45,462 nucleotides of DNA from Candidatus Gastranaerophilales bacterium (GTDB lineage Bacteria > Cyanobacteriota > Vampirovibrionia > Gastranaerophilales > Gastranaerophilaceae). The stretch's first letter is position 1; the number at the start of each line of letters is the position of its first letter. A program made the translations under genes and the position numbers. Location: positions 1 through 45,462 of the forward strand of contig CALVAA010000014.1 in NCBI GenBank assembly GCA_944325315.1, given 5' to 3'. The notes beneath the pieces are model-generated. The model saw only the letters and a program-made list of their open reading frames with translations. It was not told where the DNA came from and did not search any database. Positions 17,330 through 25,974 of the stretch are shown here, piece by piece.

Positions 17330-17562
17330 ATCCTGAATTATGGATTGAAGGAGGAACTACCATGGTTGTTGGCATGGGTGTAGTTTTTTCTTTTCTTGTG
17401 GTTTTGGTTTTTGCAATTATGGTTGCAGCAAAAGTTGTTATGTTTTTAAACAAAATTTGTCCTGTTGTTGTTGAAGAAATTAAAGCAACAAAAAAAATCC
17501 AACAAAATGATGACGGCGCAATTGCTCTTGCAATTGCTATAGCTTGCAATAAAGGATGTTAG
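17323..17562 (+). CDS. oadG: Oxaloacetate decarboxylase gamma subunit
   Basis: A 79-residue single-helix membrane subunit of the sodium-pumping decarboxylase, which holds OadA to OadB. One membrane helix spans about 13-40 (TMVVGMGVVFSFLVVLVFAI), preceded by WIEGG, typical of the OAD gamma family. The C-terminal tail is short and ends AIACNKGC. It overlaps the biotin ligase by 7 bases and precedes oadA by 30. The position between birA and oadA supports the call. Confidence 0.88.
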   Translation: MLNPELWIEGGTTMVVGMGVVFSFLVVLVFAIMVAAKVVMFLNKICPVVVEEIKATKKIQQNDDGAIALAIAIACNKGC

Positions 17563-17592
17563 TAAAACAGTAAAATAAAAGAGGATAAAAAA

Positions 17593-19386
17593 ATGACAAA
17601 AAAACAAATTAAAGTTATGGACACCTCATTCCGTGACGGTTTTCAATCTGTATATGGAGCAAGAGTACTTGTAGATGACTTTTTACCTGCCCTAAAATCA
17701 GCAGTAGAAGCGGGGATTAAACACTTTGAAGTGGCAGGCGGAGCTCGCTTCCAATCTCCGATTTTCTATTGCAGAGAAAATGCTTTTGAAACAATGGACA
17801 AAATCAGAGAAGCCGTAGGTCCTGATATCAATCTTCAATCTTTAGCAAGAGGAGTTAATGTTGTTGGACTTGATTCTCAACCAAGAGATATGATCAACTT
17901 GCACGCTAAAATGTTTAAAAAACATGGTATTACAACAATTAGAAACTTTGATGCTCTAAATGATGTTAACAATCTTATATATTCAGGTCAATGTATTGTA
18001 GATAACGGCTTAAACCACGAAGTTACAATTACAATGATGGAGCTTCCCATAGGATGTACAGGGGCTCATGATGTTGCTTTTTATGAAAGAGTTCTACGTT
18101 CTATTTTAGACGCCGGTATTCCGTTTACTTCACTTGCTTTTAAAGATGCATCCGGAACTTCAGCTCCAAGAAAAGTATACGAAACAATTAAAAGAACAAG
18201 AGAAATTTTAGGTTCTGAAGCTCATATCCGCTTCCATTCACACGAAACAGCAGGAACAGGTCTGGCTGCTTACCTTGCTGCACTGGATGGCGGAGCAGAT
18301 GGTATAGATCTTGCTATGAAACCGGTTTCAGGAGGAACTGCCCAGCCTGATATCGTTTCAATGTGGCATGCGCTTAAAGATAGCGAATATGATTTAGGAA
18401 TTGATATTAACAAAATTTTAGAAACCGAAGAAATCTTTAAAGAATGCATGAAAGACTACTTCTTACCTCCTGAAGCTTTAGCAGTTAATCCTATGATTAT
18501 TCAATCCCCGCTTCCGGGCGGAGCGCTAACAGCAAATACTCAAATGCTTCGTGACAATAACTTAATGGATAAATATCCTCTAATTGTTGCAGCAATGAAA
18601 GAAGTGGTTGAAAGAGGCGGTTTTGCAACTTCAGTTACTCCTGTATCACAATTCTATTTCCAACAAGCATTCAATAATGTTATCCATGGCGATTGGAAAA
18701 AAATTGCAGAAGGATATGGAAAAATGGTTCTTGGATACTTTGGAAAAACTCCTTGTGAACCGGATAAAGAAATCGTTAAAATCGCTCAGGAACAACTTGG
18801 TTTAGAACCTACAGTTGAACATGTTGTTGATTTAAATGATAAAGATGAAACAAAAGGTATTAAAGCAGCTACTAAAATGCTTGAGGATGCAGGCTTAGAA
18901 GTAAATGATGAAAATATCTTTATTGCAGGTGCTTGCAAAGAAAAAGGCATTTTATTCCTTCAAGGAAAAGGAACTTTGGGAATTAGAAAAAATGAAGCCA
19001 AAGCAAACGCTAATACTACGGAAGGAAGCTCTAAAGACGGTTATACCGTAACTGTTAACGGCAAAAAATATTCTGTTAAACTTGATGGTTCTAAAGCAAC
19101 AGTTAACGGAAAAAGCTATGATGTTCAAGTAAAAGAAGGTGTTGAAGAAACTAAATCAACACAAAGCGGCGAAGGGCAAGAAGTTAAAGCGGCTCTTCCG
19201 GGTAATGTTATTAGAATTGAAGTATCTGAAGGTGATGAAATCACTGAAGGAGATGTATTATTAGTTGTTGAAGCAATGAAAATGGAGACTGAAATTAAAT
19301 CTCCTGCTTCAGGTAAAATTCTATCAATTGAAGTTTCAGCAGGCGACCAGGTTAAAACAGGTCAAACTTTGGTTACTATAGGTTAG
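17593..19386 (+). CDS. oadA: Oxaloacetate decarboxylase alpha subunit (biotin carboxyltransferase)
   Basis: A 597-residue carboxyltransferase that moves CO2 from oxaloacetate to biotin, releasing pyruvate. An HMGL-like TIM barrel (about 5-275) begins with VMDTSFRDGFQSVYGARVL; most OadA proteins read DTTLRDAHQS here, and this variant resembles the epsilonproteobacterial branch. The conserved carboxylase domain follows (to about 470), then a linker with two VNGKxY repeats and a biotinyl domain (about 527-597). The biotin lysine is Lys563 in VVEAMKMETE. The flanking OadG, OadB and biotin ligase support a decarboxylase pump rather than a pyruvate carboxylase subunit. Confidence 0.93.
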   Translation: MTKKQIKVMDTSFRDGFQSVYGARVLVDDFLPALKSAVEAGIKHFEVAGGARFQSPIFYCRENAFETMDKIREAVGPDINLQSLARGVNVVGLDSQPRDMINLHAKMFKKHGITTIRNFDALNDVNNLIYSGQCIVDNGLNHEVTITMMELPIGCTGAHDVAFYERVLRSILDAGIPFTSLAFKDASGTSAPRKVYETIKRTREILGSEAHIRFHSHETAGTGLAAYLAALDGGADGIDLAMKPVSGGTAQPDIVSMWHALKDSEYDLGIDINKILETEEIFKECMKDYFLPPEALAVNPMIIQSPLPGGALTANTQMLRDNNLMDKYPLIVAAMKEVVERGGFATSVTPVSQFYFQQAFNNVIHGDWKKIAEGYGKMVLGYFGKTPCEPDKEIVKIAQEQLGLEPTVEHVVDLNDKDETKGIKAATKMLEDAGLEVNDENIFIAGACKEKGILFLQGKGTLGIRKNEAKANANTTEGSSKDGYTVTVNGKKYSVKLDGSKATVNGKSYDVQVKEGVEETKSTQSGEGQEVKAALPGNVIRIEVSEGDEITEGDVLLVVEAMKMETEIKSPASGKILSIEVSAGDQVKTGQTLVTIG

Positions 19387-19403
19387 TTGGAAGGAGATAA
19401 ATT

Positions 19404-20588
19404 ATGAATATAGGTGAAATTTTCCAACAATTATGGCAGACAACCGGAATATACAATTTTGTACAGCCGGCTGACCCTACAATTGAATCAGCCTTTGAGC
19501 AATTTTTGCATCAATATGGTTCTCCTATAATGCTTGTAATTTGTTTATTTTTAATGTGGCTAGGCATTAAAAAGCAATATGAACCTTTGCTTTTAGTTCC
19601 TATTGCTTTTGGCGGATTTTTATCCAACATTCCTCTGGCCGGAATGACTGACCCTGGCGGATTTTTAAATATTGTTTATGAAGCAGGTATTCACCAAGGC
19701 TTGTTCCCGTTAATTATATTTATGGGTGTAGGCGCTATGACAGATTTTGGTCCATTAATTGCAAACCCGAAAACTGCTTTATTGGGTGGTGCTGCTCAAT
19801 TCGGAATTTTTGGAGCATTATTGCTTGCTCTATGCTGTTTTGGGTTCACCCTTCCTCAGTCAGGAGCAATTGGTATTATAGGCGGAGCAGATGGTCCTAC
19901 CTCTATTTATGTAACTTCTAAACTTGCTCCTGAACTGCTTGGAGCTATAGCAGTTGCAGCATATTCTTATATGGCATTAGTTCCTGTTATTCAACCTCCG
20001 ATTATGAAACTTTTAACAACGAAAAAAGAAAGACAAATCGAAATGAGACAATTAAGAGAAGTTTCAAAACGTGAAAAAATCGTTTTCCCTCTTTTAGTTC
20101 TATCTCTTTGCATTCTTTTCCTACCCAGTGCTTGTCCTTTGGTTGGCGCTTTTTCATTCGGTAATTTATGTAAAGAATGCGGCGTTGTTGAAAGACTTTC
20201 AAATACAATGCAAAATGCTTTAATTAATATAGTAACAATATTTTTAGGTTTATCAGTAGGTTCAAAATTGTCAGCTGACCAATTCTTAACTGTTCAAACT
20301 TTGTTTATATTAATTTTAGGTATTATTGCTTTTTCACTTGCAACAGCAGGCGGAGTTATAATGGCAAAGATTATGAATATCTTTTCAAGTAAAGATAATA
20401 AAATCAATCCTTTAATCGGTTCAGCAGGTGTTAGCGCTGTTCCTATGGCAGCACGTGTATCTAATAAAGTAGGTTTAGAATACAATCCTAATAACTACTT
20501 ATTAATGCATGCTATGGGCCCGAACGTTGCAGGTGTAATAGGCTCTGCAGTTGCAGCGGGTATATTACTTACTGTTTGCGTACAATAA
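19404..20588 (+). CDS. oadB: Sodium-translocating decarboxylase beta subunit
   Basis: A 394-residue polytopic inner-membrane subunit that decarboxylates carboxybiotin and exports sodium. Visible hallmarks are the conserved loop [12 protein letters not shown] near residue 73, [20 protein letters not shown] in the middle, the reentrant region [17 protein letters not shown] (about 155-171) and a C-terminal [27 protein letters not shown]-like SD sequence lies about 8 bases before the ATG. It ends the operon and is followed by a strong terminator. With OadA and OadG it makes a complete pump. Confidence 0.95.
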   Translation: MNIGEIFQQLWQTTGIYNFVQPADPTIESAFEQFLHQYGSPIMLVICLFLMWLGIKKQYEPLLLVPIAFGGFLSNIPLAGMTDPGGFLNIVYEAGIHQGLFPLIIFMGVGAMTDFGPLIANPKTALLGGAAQFGIFGALLLALCCFGFTLPQSGAIGIIGGADGPTSIYVTSKLAPELLGAIAVAAYSYMALVPVIQPPIMKLLTTKKERQIEMRQLREVSKREKIVFPLLVLSLCILFLPSACPLVGAFSFGNLCKECGVVERLSNTMQNALINIVTIFLGLSVGSKLSADQFLTVQTLFILILGIIAFSLATAGGVIMAKIMNIFSSKDNKINPLIGSAGVSAVPMAARVSNKVGLEYNPNNYLLMHAMGPNVAGVIGSAVAAGILLTVCVQ

Positions 20589-20608
20589 TAATTAAAGACA
20601 AATAAAAA

Positions 20609-20637
20609 AAGACCGTTAGTAAACGGTCTTTTTTTAT
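20609..20637. terminator. Bidirectional terminator after oadB
   Basis: AAGACCGTT (20609-20617) pairs with AACGGTCTT (20622-20630) around a 4-base loop. A-rich DNA on the left and seven T on the right let it serve oadB and the convergent cyclase gene. Confidence 0.9.
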
Positions 20638-22280
20638 ATTTCATTATCTAAATCATTGTCACTTAATTCTTGTTGAATATCTATATTTATTTGCTCAACT
20701 TTCCTACAACCGTCTTTTTCATATGTTGAAACCATGTTTTTACCATTATGTTTTGAATAATAAAGAGCAGTATCTGCTGCATTAATTAATTCTTTAGCCT
20801 CACTTCCGTCTGTTGAAAACTGGGCAACTCCCATTGAAACAGTAGGAGAAAGGTCTTGTGTTTCATTAACTTTAACAACAATTTTTGCTATACTCTTTCT
20901 TATTCTTTCTGCTATTACACAAGCGTCTTTTTTGTCTGTTTCAGGCAATATTACAACAAACTCTTCACCTCCGTATCTTGCAGGAATATCAATTTTTCTT
21001 ACCGATTCTTGTAGTACGGAAGCCAATCTTTTTAATATCATATCGCCTGTTAAATGTCCGTATGTATCATTAATTCTTTTAAAATTATCAATATCCATCA
21101 TAATTAATGACATATTTCTTTTATATCTTTGACAGCGTCTTATTTCATTTTCAAGCAAAGTATAAAAATGACGATAAATATAAAGTTTTGTCATACCGTC
21201 TTTTGTTGCAAGCTCATATAATTTTGCATTATCTATTGCAATAGCTGCTTGATTTGCAAGCGAAGTTATAAATTCTAAATCTCTTTGATTAAAAAGTTTA
21301 TCATGCTTTTTATTTGTAATATTTATAACTCCGATTACTTCACCTTTTGCTATCAAAGGAACACAAAGCAAAGATTTTGTGTTGGATAAAACTTCTTTTA
21401 CAATAAACCTGGGGTCAGCTGAACCTAAATTAGTGATTATTGGTTTGCGCTCCAAAAAAACAGTACCTGCAATTCCTTCACCTATTGCAATTTTAGCACA
21501 TTGAACAGCTCCGTTATTAATTGCTTCTTCAAGTTTTTTATCCTGCAAACCGGATACAATTCTTACCTGCAAAGCATTAAGTGAATAATCATAAAGCATT
21601 AAAGAGCCTTTTTCGGCATCAAGCGTTATTAATGCTTTTTGAATAATTACTTGAAGCAATCTTTTCAAATCATCAATAAAATTAACTGCTTGAGATATAT
21701 TATATAGAATTGAAATATTGTGCAGTGATTTTTGAAGTTGCAAAATTTCTTCATCTTTTTTTATTTTTTTATGGTATTTGGCAATTATAGGTTCAATATA
21801 ATCAAAAGCACAGTTTAAATTGTTAAAAATTTCGCTGTTTATTTTATTGTCTTTGTTTTCTTTTATAAAACAAAAGCAAATAGGTACACCATTATTGAAA
21901 AATACCCTTACATGACTTGGATCAAGCACTAAAAGATTATTTCTTTCTAAAAAAGATTTAAATAAATGTGACCCTTCAGAATTTTTCATCACTGTTAATT
22001 TTGCTTTATTAACCGCATCCCAAAAAGGATTGTTGCCTTCTTCACATTCAAAAAATTCATTATTTCGTGTTTTTTCATTTGTGCAAATGCACTTAAAGTG
22101 TTGATTTTCAAGAAGATACATTGTAATATCTTCAGAATTTATCATTTTAGCGCAATAATTTTTTATTTTTTTTAAAAGTTCATATACATCATCTGTTTGA
22201 TTGGCAATTGTACTAACCTCAAACATCATGCTAAGATACTTAATATTATTTTCCAAAGATAAATTATTATTATTTGTCAT
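20634..22280 (-). CDS. GAF-GGDEF diguanylate cyclase
   Basis: A 548-residue soluble enzyme predicted to make cyclic di-GMP. The C-terminal GGDEF domain (about 360-525) has the active-site motif GGEEF (437-441) and, five residues before it, an intact inhibitory I-site RKID (428-431). A GAF sensor domain spans about 190-355 (ending NQAAIAIDNAKLYELATKDG), and residues 1-170 look like a second, diverged GAF-like domain. No membrane helix or signal peptide. It is divergent from the methyltransferase gene and their promoters may share one symmetric -10. No EAL or PilZ protein lies nearby. Confidence 0.93.
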   Translation of the reverse strand: MTNNNNLSLENNIKYLSMMFEVSTIANQTDDVYELLKKIKNYCAKMINSEDITMYLLENQHFKCICTNEKTRNNEFFECEEGNNPFWDAVNKAKLTVMKNSEGSHLFKSFLERNNLLVLDPSHVRVFFNNGVPICFCFIKENKDNKINSEIFNNLNCAFDYIEPIIAKYHKKIKKDEEILQLQKSLHNISILYNISQAVNFIDDLKRLLQVIIQKALITLDAEKGSLMLYDYSLNALQVRIVSGLQDKKLEEAINNGAVQCAKIAIGEGIAGTVFLERKPIITNLGSADPRFIVKEVLSNTKSLLCVPLIAKGEVIGVINITNKKHDKLFNQRDLEFITSLANQAAIAIDNAKLYELATKDGMTKLYIYRHFYTLLENEIRRCQRYKRNMSLIMMDIDNFKRINDTYGHLTGDMILKRLASVLQESVRKIDIPARYGGEEFVVILPETDKKDACVIAERIRKSIAKIVVKVNETQDLSPTVSMGVAQFSTDGSEAKELINAADTALYYSKHNGKNMVSTYEKDGCRKVEQINIDIQQELSDNDLDNEI

Positions 22281-22308
22281 GGTAATAAAATTTCACTATA
22301 CACAATCA

Positions 22309-22316
22309 TTATAATT
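22309..22316. promoter_or_regulatory. Symmetric -10 between cyclase and methyltransferase genes
   Basis: The palindrome ATTATAAT holds TATAAT on both strands (22311-22316 plus, 22314-22309 minus), positioned to serve both divergent genes, with predicted leaders of about 22 and 49 bases. Confidence 0.4.
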
Positions 22317-22371
22317 GTATAAACCTTAAAAATCACTTTATGAATATTTAAATACAACTTTTGGAGGAATA

Positions 22372-23238
22372 ATGACTGGTGTTTGCAAAAATTGGTCAAC
22401 CTGGCTTAAAAAAACAAGATTCTCATATATGACGCAAGAGCAAGTACAACAAACTATTAACTGGTTAAATAGTATAAAGGATGCTGTTATTAATATTGCA
22501 GACATTAAAGACGGACAAAAAATAGCAGATTTTGGATGCGGTTCAGGGCTTTTAGGGTTTGGTGTTTTAGAAAAATTTGAAGATAGAGTAGAAATAATTT
22601 TTTCCGACAAGTTTGAAGACTGTCTTGATGAATGCAAAAAAATTTTAAATGAATTAAAAATTAAAAGCAATGTTAAATTTTTACAAAGCGATATTACAAA
22701 AATTAATTTAAAAAAAGAATATTTAGATACTGCTATGACAAGGTCTGTTTTAGTCCATGTTCCTGATAAACAAAAAGCATTTTCAGAACTTTTCAGGATT
22801 TTAAAAAAAGGCGGGTGTTACTGTGCTTTTGAACCTATAATATCTCAAAATACAAGATATTATGAACTTTTAGCACCGGATAGTGTGAGCGATTATTTTG
22901 AATTTAAAAAAGCAGAAAAAGAATTTATGGAAAATCCTCTTGACCCTTTAGTTAATTTCAGTGCTCAAAGTTTAGATGATAATTTGTATGAAGCAGGATT
23001 TTATGACGTAACCGTTAATATTAATAAAGTTACTTCAAAATATTCACCAAATAAAGATGCAATTAAAAACTGGTTTACGCTTCCTCCTGCACCGGGACAA
23101 AAAACAGTGAAAGAAAGATTTTTAGACTATTTTGAAGAAAAAAAAGTTGATAATTTTATTGCTGAAGTTCAAAATGCACTAAGCGATAAAGAAGTAACGA
23201 TAAGTTCAGATACAGCATTAATTAAAGCGATAAAATAA
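22372..23238 (+). CDS. Class I SAM-dependent methyltransferase
   Basis: A 288-residue Rossmann-fold methyltransferase. The SAM-binding loop is ADFGCGSGLLG (52-62), followed by the acidic strand end FSDK and the motif region LVHVPDKQKAFSELFRILKKGG, as in UbiE-like small-molecule methyltransferases. The substrate is unknown. GGAGGAA lies about 3-4 bases before the ATG, one of the stronger SDs here. Its stop overlaps the start of the LD-carboxypeptidase (TAATG), so the two are translationally coupled. Confidence 0.82.
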   Translation: MTGVCKNWSTWLKKTRFSYMTQEQVQQTINWLNSIKDAVINIADIKDGQKIADFGCGSGLLGFGVLEKFEDRVEIIFSDKFEDCLDECKKILNELKIKSNVKFLQSDITKINLKKEYLDTAMTRSVLVHVPDKQKAFSELFRILKKGGCYCAFEPIISQNTRYYELLAPDSVSDYFEFKKAEKEFMENPLDPLVNFSAQSLDDNLYEAGFYDVTVNINKVTSKYSPNKDAIKNWFTLPPAPGQKTVKERFLDYFEEKKVDNFIAEVQNALSDKEVTISSDTALIKAIK

Positions 23239-24050
23239 TGAAAAAAATTAAAACTATAGCACTGATTGCTCCAAGCGGAAACATTAAAAATTTTAGTGAA
23301 ATTAATGAAAAAATTAATATTTTAGAAAAAAAATTTAAAATAAAAAAGTATTATAGTGAAAATATATCCAACGGCTATCTTTCAGATACAGATGAAAACA
23401 GAATAATGTTTTTCGAAAAAGCTTTTTCAGACAAAGAAGTTGACCTTGTTATATCAATTAGAGGCGGATTTGGAGCAATCAGAATTGTTGATAAAATCAA
23501 TTATAACAAATTTAAAGACTGCAATAAAATGTATTTAGGCAGTTCCGATGCTACAATTTTTCTTGCAGCTTTAAACAAAAACACAAATATAAAATGTTTC
23601 CATGGGTTAATGATTACAAACGGGTTTGTTGAAAATTTAGAAAATAATATTAAAATAATTGAAAACAATCTTTTTAAAATTAATATTAAACCTTTTTATT
23701 TAAAAGATAAAGTTCAAGGTCTTTTATGGGGAGGAAATTTATCAAGCATTGTAAGTTTATTATCAGATGAAATTTATCTTCCCAATAAAGATATTATTCT
23801 TTTTTTGGAAGATATAAACGAACCTTTGTATAAAATTGATAAAATGCTTTTTGAAATATACAGAAATAAACAAATAAAAGAAAAAATTAAAGGAATAATT
23901 TTTGGAGATTTTTATTTTGAAAAAGAGATTAATGACTTATTAAAAAATTATTCAATCATGTTTAATATTCCTACTTTTTTAAGCTCAGATATTACCCACA
24001 AACCAAATAATATTACTATTCCTTTTGGAATAAATATATCCTTAAATTAG
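23238..24050 (+). CDS. ldcA: LD-carboxypeptidase, peptidase family S66
   Basis: A 270-residue cytoplasmic serine peptidase predicted to cut the terminal D-alanine from muropeptides during peptidoglycan recycling. The catalytic triad is in place: Ser103 in GSSDATIFL (family GYSDxT), Glu191 in FLEDINE and His254 in ITHKPNNITIPFG. RGGFGA (75-80) and WGGNLSS (164-170) are also family motifs. It has no signal peptide, in keeping with LdcA. It is coupled to the upstream methyltransferase by a TAATG overlap and is convergent with the next gene, overlapping by 4 bases. Confidence 0.9.
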   Translation: MKKIKTIALIAPSGNIKNFSEINEKINILEKKFKIKKYYSENISNGYLSDTDENRIMFFEKAFSDKEVDLVISIRGGFGAIRIVDKINYNKFKDCNKMYLGSSDATIFLAALNKNTNIKCFHGLMITNGFVENLENNIKIIENNLFKINIKPFYLKDKVQGLLWGGNLSSIVSLLSDEIYLPNKDIILFLEDINEPLYKIDKMLFEIYRNKQIKEKIKGIIFGDFYFEKEINDLLKNYSIMFNIPTFLSSDITHKPNNITIPFGINISLN

Positions 24051-24547
24051 TTATTGCCCGGCGCTTTTCCTGAAATCTTAACACCTGCAACACTATATGA
24101 AGCCTGATTTTTAGATAACAATTTATTATTTTCATCATATGTTTCAACAACAAAATTATCAGTTCCGGTAAAATTATTTCCCAAAAGGGTAAACTTAACG
24201 GTTTCTTTGTAAACTGTTTTTGCGCCGTTTTTACTAACGGTTTTTTGCCTTTCAAATTCAAGAGTTCTATTATCTTTTGTTTTGTCTTTTATTTTAATTT
24301 CACTATGAGCCCCGCTTTGAAGATTTTCTAAAATTAAAGTATCACTATAACCCGAAAGCGTCCAAATATCCCTGCTTTCATAGTTAAACATTGTAGGATT
24401 ATTTGAACTGTTTAATTTTGAAATTACACCCCAAGAACCAAAAAAACCTTTAGGAATATATTCTTCACTGACATTACCTTTAAGCAAACCTTGAGCATTT
24501 GCAGCCAAAAAAACAAAAGAAAAAACAATTAATACAATTTTTTTCAT
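24047..24547 (-). CDS. Small exported protein of unknown function
   Basis: A 166-residue protein with a Sec signal peptide (MKKIVLIVFSFVFLAANAQG, cut near residue 18-20). The mature part is rich in Asn, Lys, Thr and beta-strand-like alternation (IPKGFFGSWGVISKLNSS, then KFTLLGNNFTGTDNF), suggesting a small beta fold in the periplasm. I do not recognise a family. No SD is present; a TAAAAT element ends 6 bases before the ATG. It stands alone, convergent with ldcA. Confidence 0.7.
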   Translation of the reverse strand: MKKIVLIVFSFVFLAANAQGLLKGNVSEEYIPKGFFGSWGVISKLNSSNNPTMFNYESRDIWTLSGYSDTLILENLQSGAHSEIKIKDKTKDNRTLEFERQKTVSKNGAKTVYKETVKFTLLGNNFTGTDNFVVETYDENNKLLSKNQASYSVAGVKISGKAPGNN

Positions 24548-24553
24548 ATCTTG

Positions 24554-24559
24554 ATTTTA
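24554..24559 (-). promoter_or_regulatory. -10-like element, leaderless layout
   Basis: Minus-strand TAAAAT ends 6 bases before the ATG at 24547, with no SD. The hexamer is weaker than TATAAT. Confidence 0.35.
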
Positions 24560-24640
24560 ATTAATTTTAAAAAAAATTCAACCCTAAGATTGAGGTATTT
24601 TGAATAATATATTGTAAGATTACATTAAAGAGGAGTTATT

Positions 24641-25111
24641 TTGAAACAAACATTGTCTGTATTAATACCTTTAATGCTTATAATAGCTTTGGTTTTAAAT
24701 CAAGCGCTTCCGGCTGATGCCGCTAAAAAAAACGTCAAAAAGAAAGGTATTGCTCAGGAAACTTTAAATGAAATCACCGTAAAAGTTGATGATTTGACAA
24801 AAAAAATCTATGAAAGAGAACTATACACACCCGAAGATTCAAAGTCTTTAATTTCCTTAAAACTCCAATTGGATGAACAAATGGATATTTTGCCCGAAAC
24901 TTCTTTTGCTCCGATTTATTTTAAAATAGGGAATATATTCAGATTAAGAGGCAATGAAAAAGACGCAATCGTATGCTATCAAACAATACTGGAAAACTTT
25001 TCAGATACTGCATACGGACCTAAAGCAAGAGATTTATTAACCGAAATGGGAGTTGAAATTAAAATTCCGATTGAAGATGAATCTGAAGAAAATTTTAGTG
25101 ATGAAATATAA
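24641..25111 (+). CDS. Exported TPR-like protein
   Basis: A 156-residue protein starting at TTG, chosen because GAGGAG sits 6-7 bases upstream and no ATG fits. A signal sequence or N-terminal membrane helix covers about 1-28 (LSVLIPLMLIIALVLNQALP then ADAAKK). The rest is helical, with one clear tetratricopeptide-like repeat: PIYFKIGNIFRLRGNEKDAI then VCYQTILENF and PKARDLLTEM (about 91-140). TPR units bind proteins. The specific partner is unknown. The acidic C-terminal end is probably flexible. Confidence 0.7.
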   Translation: MKQTLSVLIPLMLIIALVLNQALPADAAKKNVKKKGIAQETLNEITVKVDDLTKKIYERELYTPEDSKSLISLKLQLDEQMDILPETSFAPIYFKIGNIFRLRGNEKDAIVCYQTILENFSDTAYGPKARDLLTEMGVEIKIPIEDESEENFSDEI

Positions 25112-25119
25112 TTTTATTG

Positions 25120-25125
25120 TATAAT
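25120..25125 (+). promoter_or_regulatory. -10 element before the riboswitch-like leader
   Basis: A perfect TATAAT places the transcript start near 25132, about 10 bases before the structured RNA. No clear -35 is visible. Confidence 0.55.
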
Positions 25126-25140
25126 TGAAATATAAAAACA

Positions 25141-25199
25141 TACAGGAAATAGGGGTGTAAATCCCCAACCGGGCCGCGGCCGTGAAAGTCGGAATACTG
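25141..25199 (+). promoter_or_regulatory. Compact cobalamin-riboswitch-like aptamer
   Basis: A GC-rich, structured stretch in very AT-rich DNA that follows the order of the cobalamin riboswitch core. AGGAAAT (25144-25150) stands for the conserved GGGAA. GGGG-TGTAAAT-CCCC (25152-25166) fits the GGTGnAAnTCC hairpin. AACCGGGCCGCGGCCGTGA (25167-25185) aligns to the AACnGnnCCGCnnCnGTnA core. AAGTCGGAATACTG (25186-25199) is a partial B12 box (consensus RAGYCMGGAGACC). The last two blocks are contiguous, so the variable arms normally between them are missing. A cobalamin or cobalamin-variant RNA is the best fit; ligand binding is unproven. Confidence 0.6.
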
Positions 25200-25201
25200 A
25201 A

Positions 25202-25245
25202 AAGAGTGTTTTTACGTGATTCTAAAACCTCTTAAAAGATTTTTT
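25202..25245 (+). terminator. Terminator-like expression platform after the aptamer
   Basis: AAGAG and GTTTT (25202-25206, 25208-25212) pair with AAAAC and CTCTT (25224-25233), a 10-bp stem with one bulge, followed by AAAAGA and six T (25240-25245). Its place between aptamer and SD is that of a riboswitch expression platform. The stem is AU-rich and the T run is offset, so termination may be weak. Confidence 0.45.
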
Positions 25246-25269
25246 GCGAGCGTGCCCAAGGAGAAAACA

Positions 25270-25974
25270 TTGGTAGCACCTTTCACGCAAGTAACACAAG
25301 GCAATAAATGCCCGCACGGGCTTCCTGTTGGAGCATGCCCGATTTGTTCAGGCATGGGAGGCGGAGGAGCAAGAAAAAACAAAGATGTACCCAGAAACCC
25401 CGGAGAGATGACCTACAGCGAATGTATGGCAGCATGGATAAAAATCCAGGCTGCAAAAGACGCTAAAATTCAAGCAAGAATTGACAAGCTAGAACAAGCA
25501 CAAGCTCAACAACTATTAAACAGGGTGATGTCCGGGGTTGATAAAATTCAAAAGTCATTTAATGAATTTATGCAAAAGCTTGAAAATTTGCCTACATTAA
25601 TAAAAACACCAATTCAAACAATAGCAAAAGTAATTATAGCTCCTGTTTTAAATTTAATCTCAAAATTACCCGTTGCAATAAATAATATTCAGATGTTTTT
25701 TTCTAATATCACCAAAATGATAATTTCAGTCAGTGAAAAAATAGCTATGGTTTTAGGAGAGATTAAAAATTTTATAAACGCAAAAGTTTCAGATAATATC
25801 AAAAAAACACTGAAAACCATTCTTACTCTTTTTAGTCAAAGCGAGGAAGAAGAAAAAGAAGACGAAGAAACACAAAAAATTAAAGCAAGAGAAATTAAAA
25901 AAGTCCTAAAAGGACTGTTTAGAATAAGAAGAAAAGAAGAAGAAAAAGAAGAAGATGAGTATCAATCCGCTTGA
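25270..25974 (+). CDS. Unknown protein with N-terminal Cys/His motif, behind a riboswitch-like leader
   Basis: I start at TTG 25270 because AAGGAG (25258-25263) lies 6 bases upstream; an earlier in-frame GTG at 25216 lies inside the leader hairpin. The 234-residue product opens with NKCPHGLPVGACPICSGMGG, a CxH...CxxC arrangement (Cys14, His16, Cys23, Cys26) that may bind zinc. A helical middle with Gln/Ala repeats (about 50-90), a long amphipathic or hydrophobic stretch (about 105-165) and a highly charged Glu/Lys tail follow. I do not recognise a family. It overlaps the next membrane-protein gene by 20 bases, so the two are probably one functional unit. Confidence 0.7.
   Translation: MVAPFTQVTQGNKCPHGLPVGACPICSGMGGGGARKNKDVPRNPGEMTYSECMAAWIKIQAAKDAKIQARIDKLEQAQAQQLLNRVMSGVDKIQKSFNEFMQKLENLPTLIKTPIQTIAKVIIAPVLNLISKLPVAINNIQMFFSNITKMIISVSEKIAMVLGEIKNFINAKVSDNIKKTLKTILTLFSQSEEEEKEDEETQKIKAREIKKVLKGLFRIRRKEEEKEEDEYQSA

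Noticed and set aside
17593-19386. OadA gene as pyruvate carboxylase subunit B
   Set aside because: The adjacent OadB and OadG genes and the absence of a biotin carboxylase gene favour the sodium-pumping decarboxylase.
22338-22670. 110-residue minus-strand ORF inside the methyltransferase gene
   Set aside because: It is antisense to a clear SAM-methyltransferase frame and has low-complexity composition.
25216-25269. GTG at 25216 as start of the Cys/His-motif protein
   Set aside because: It lies inside the terminator-like hairpin of the leader and has no SD; TTG 25270 has AAGGAG at ideal spacing.
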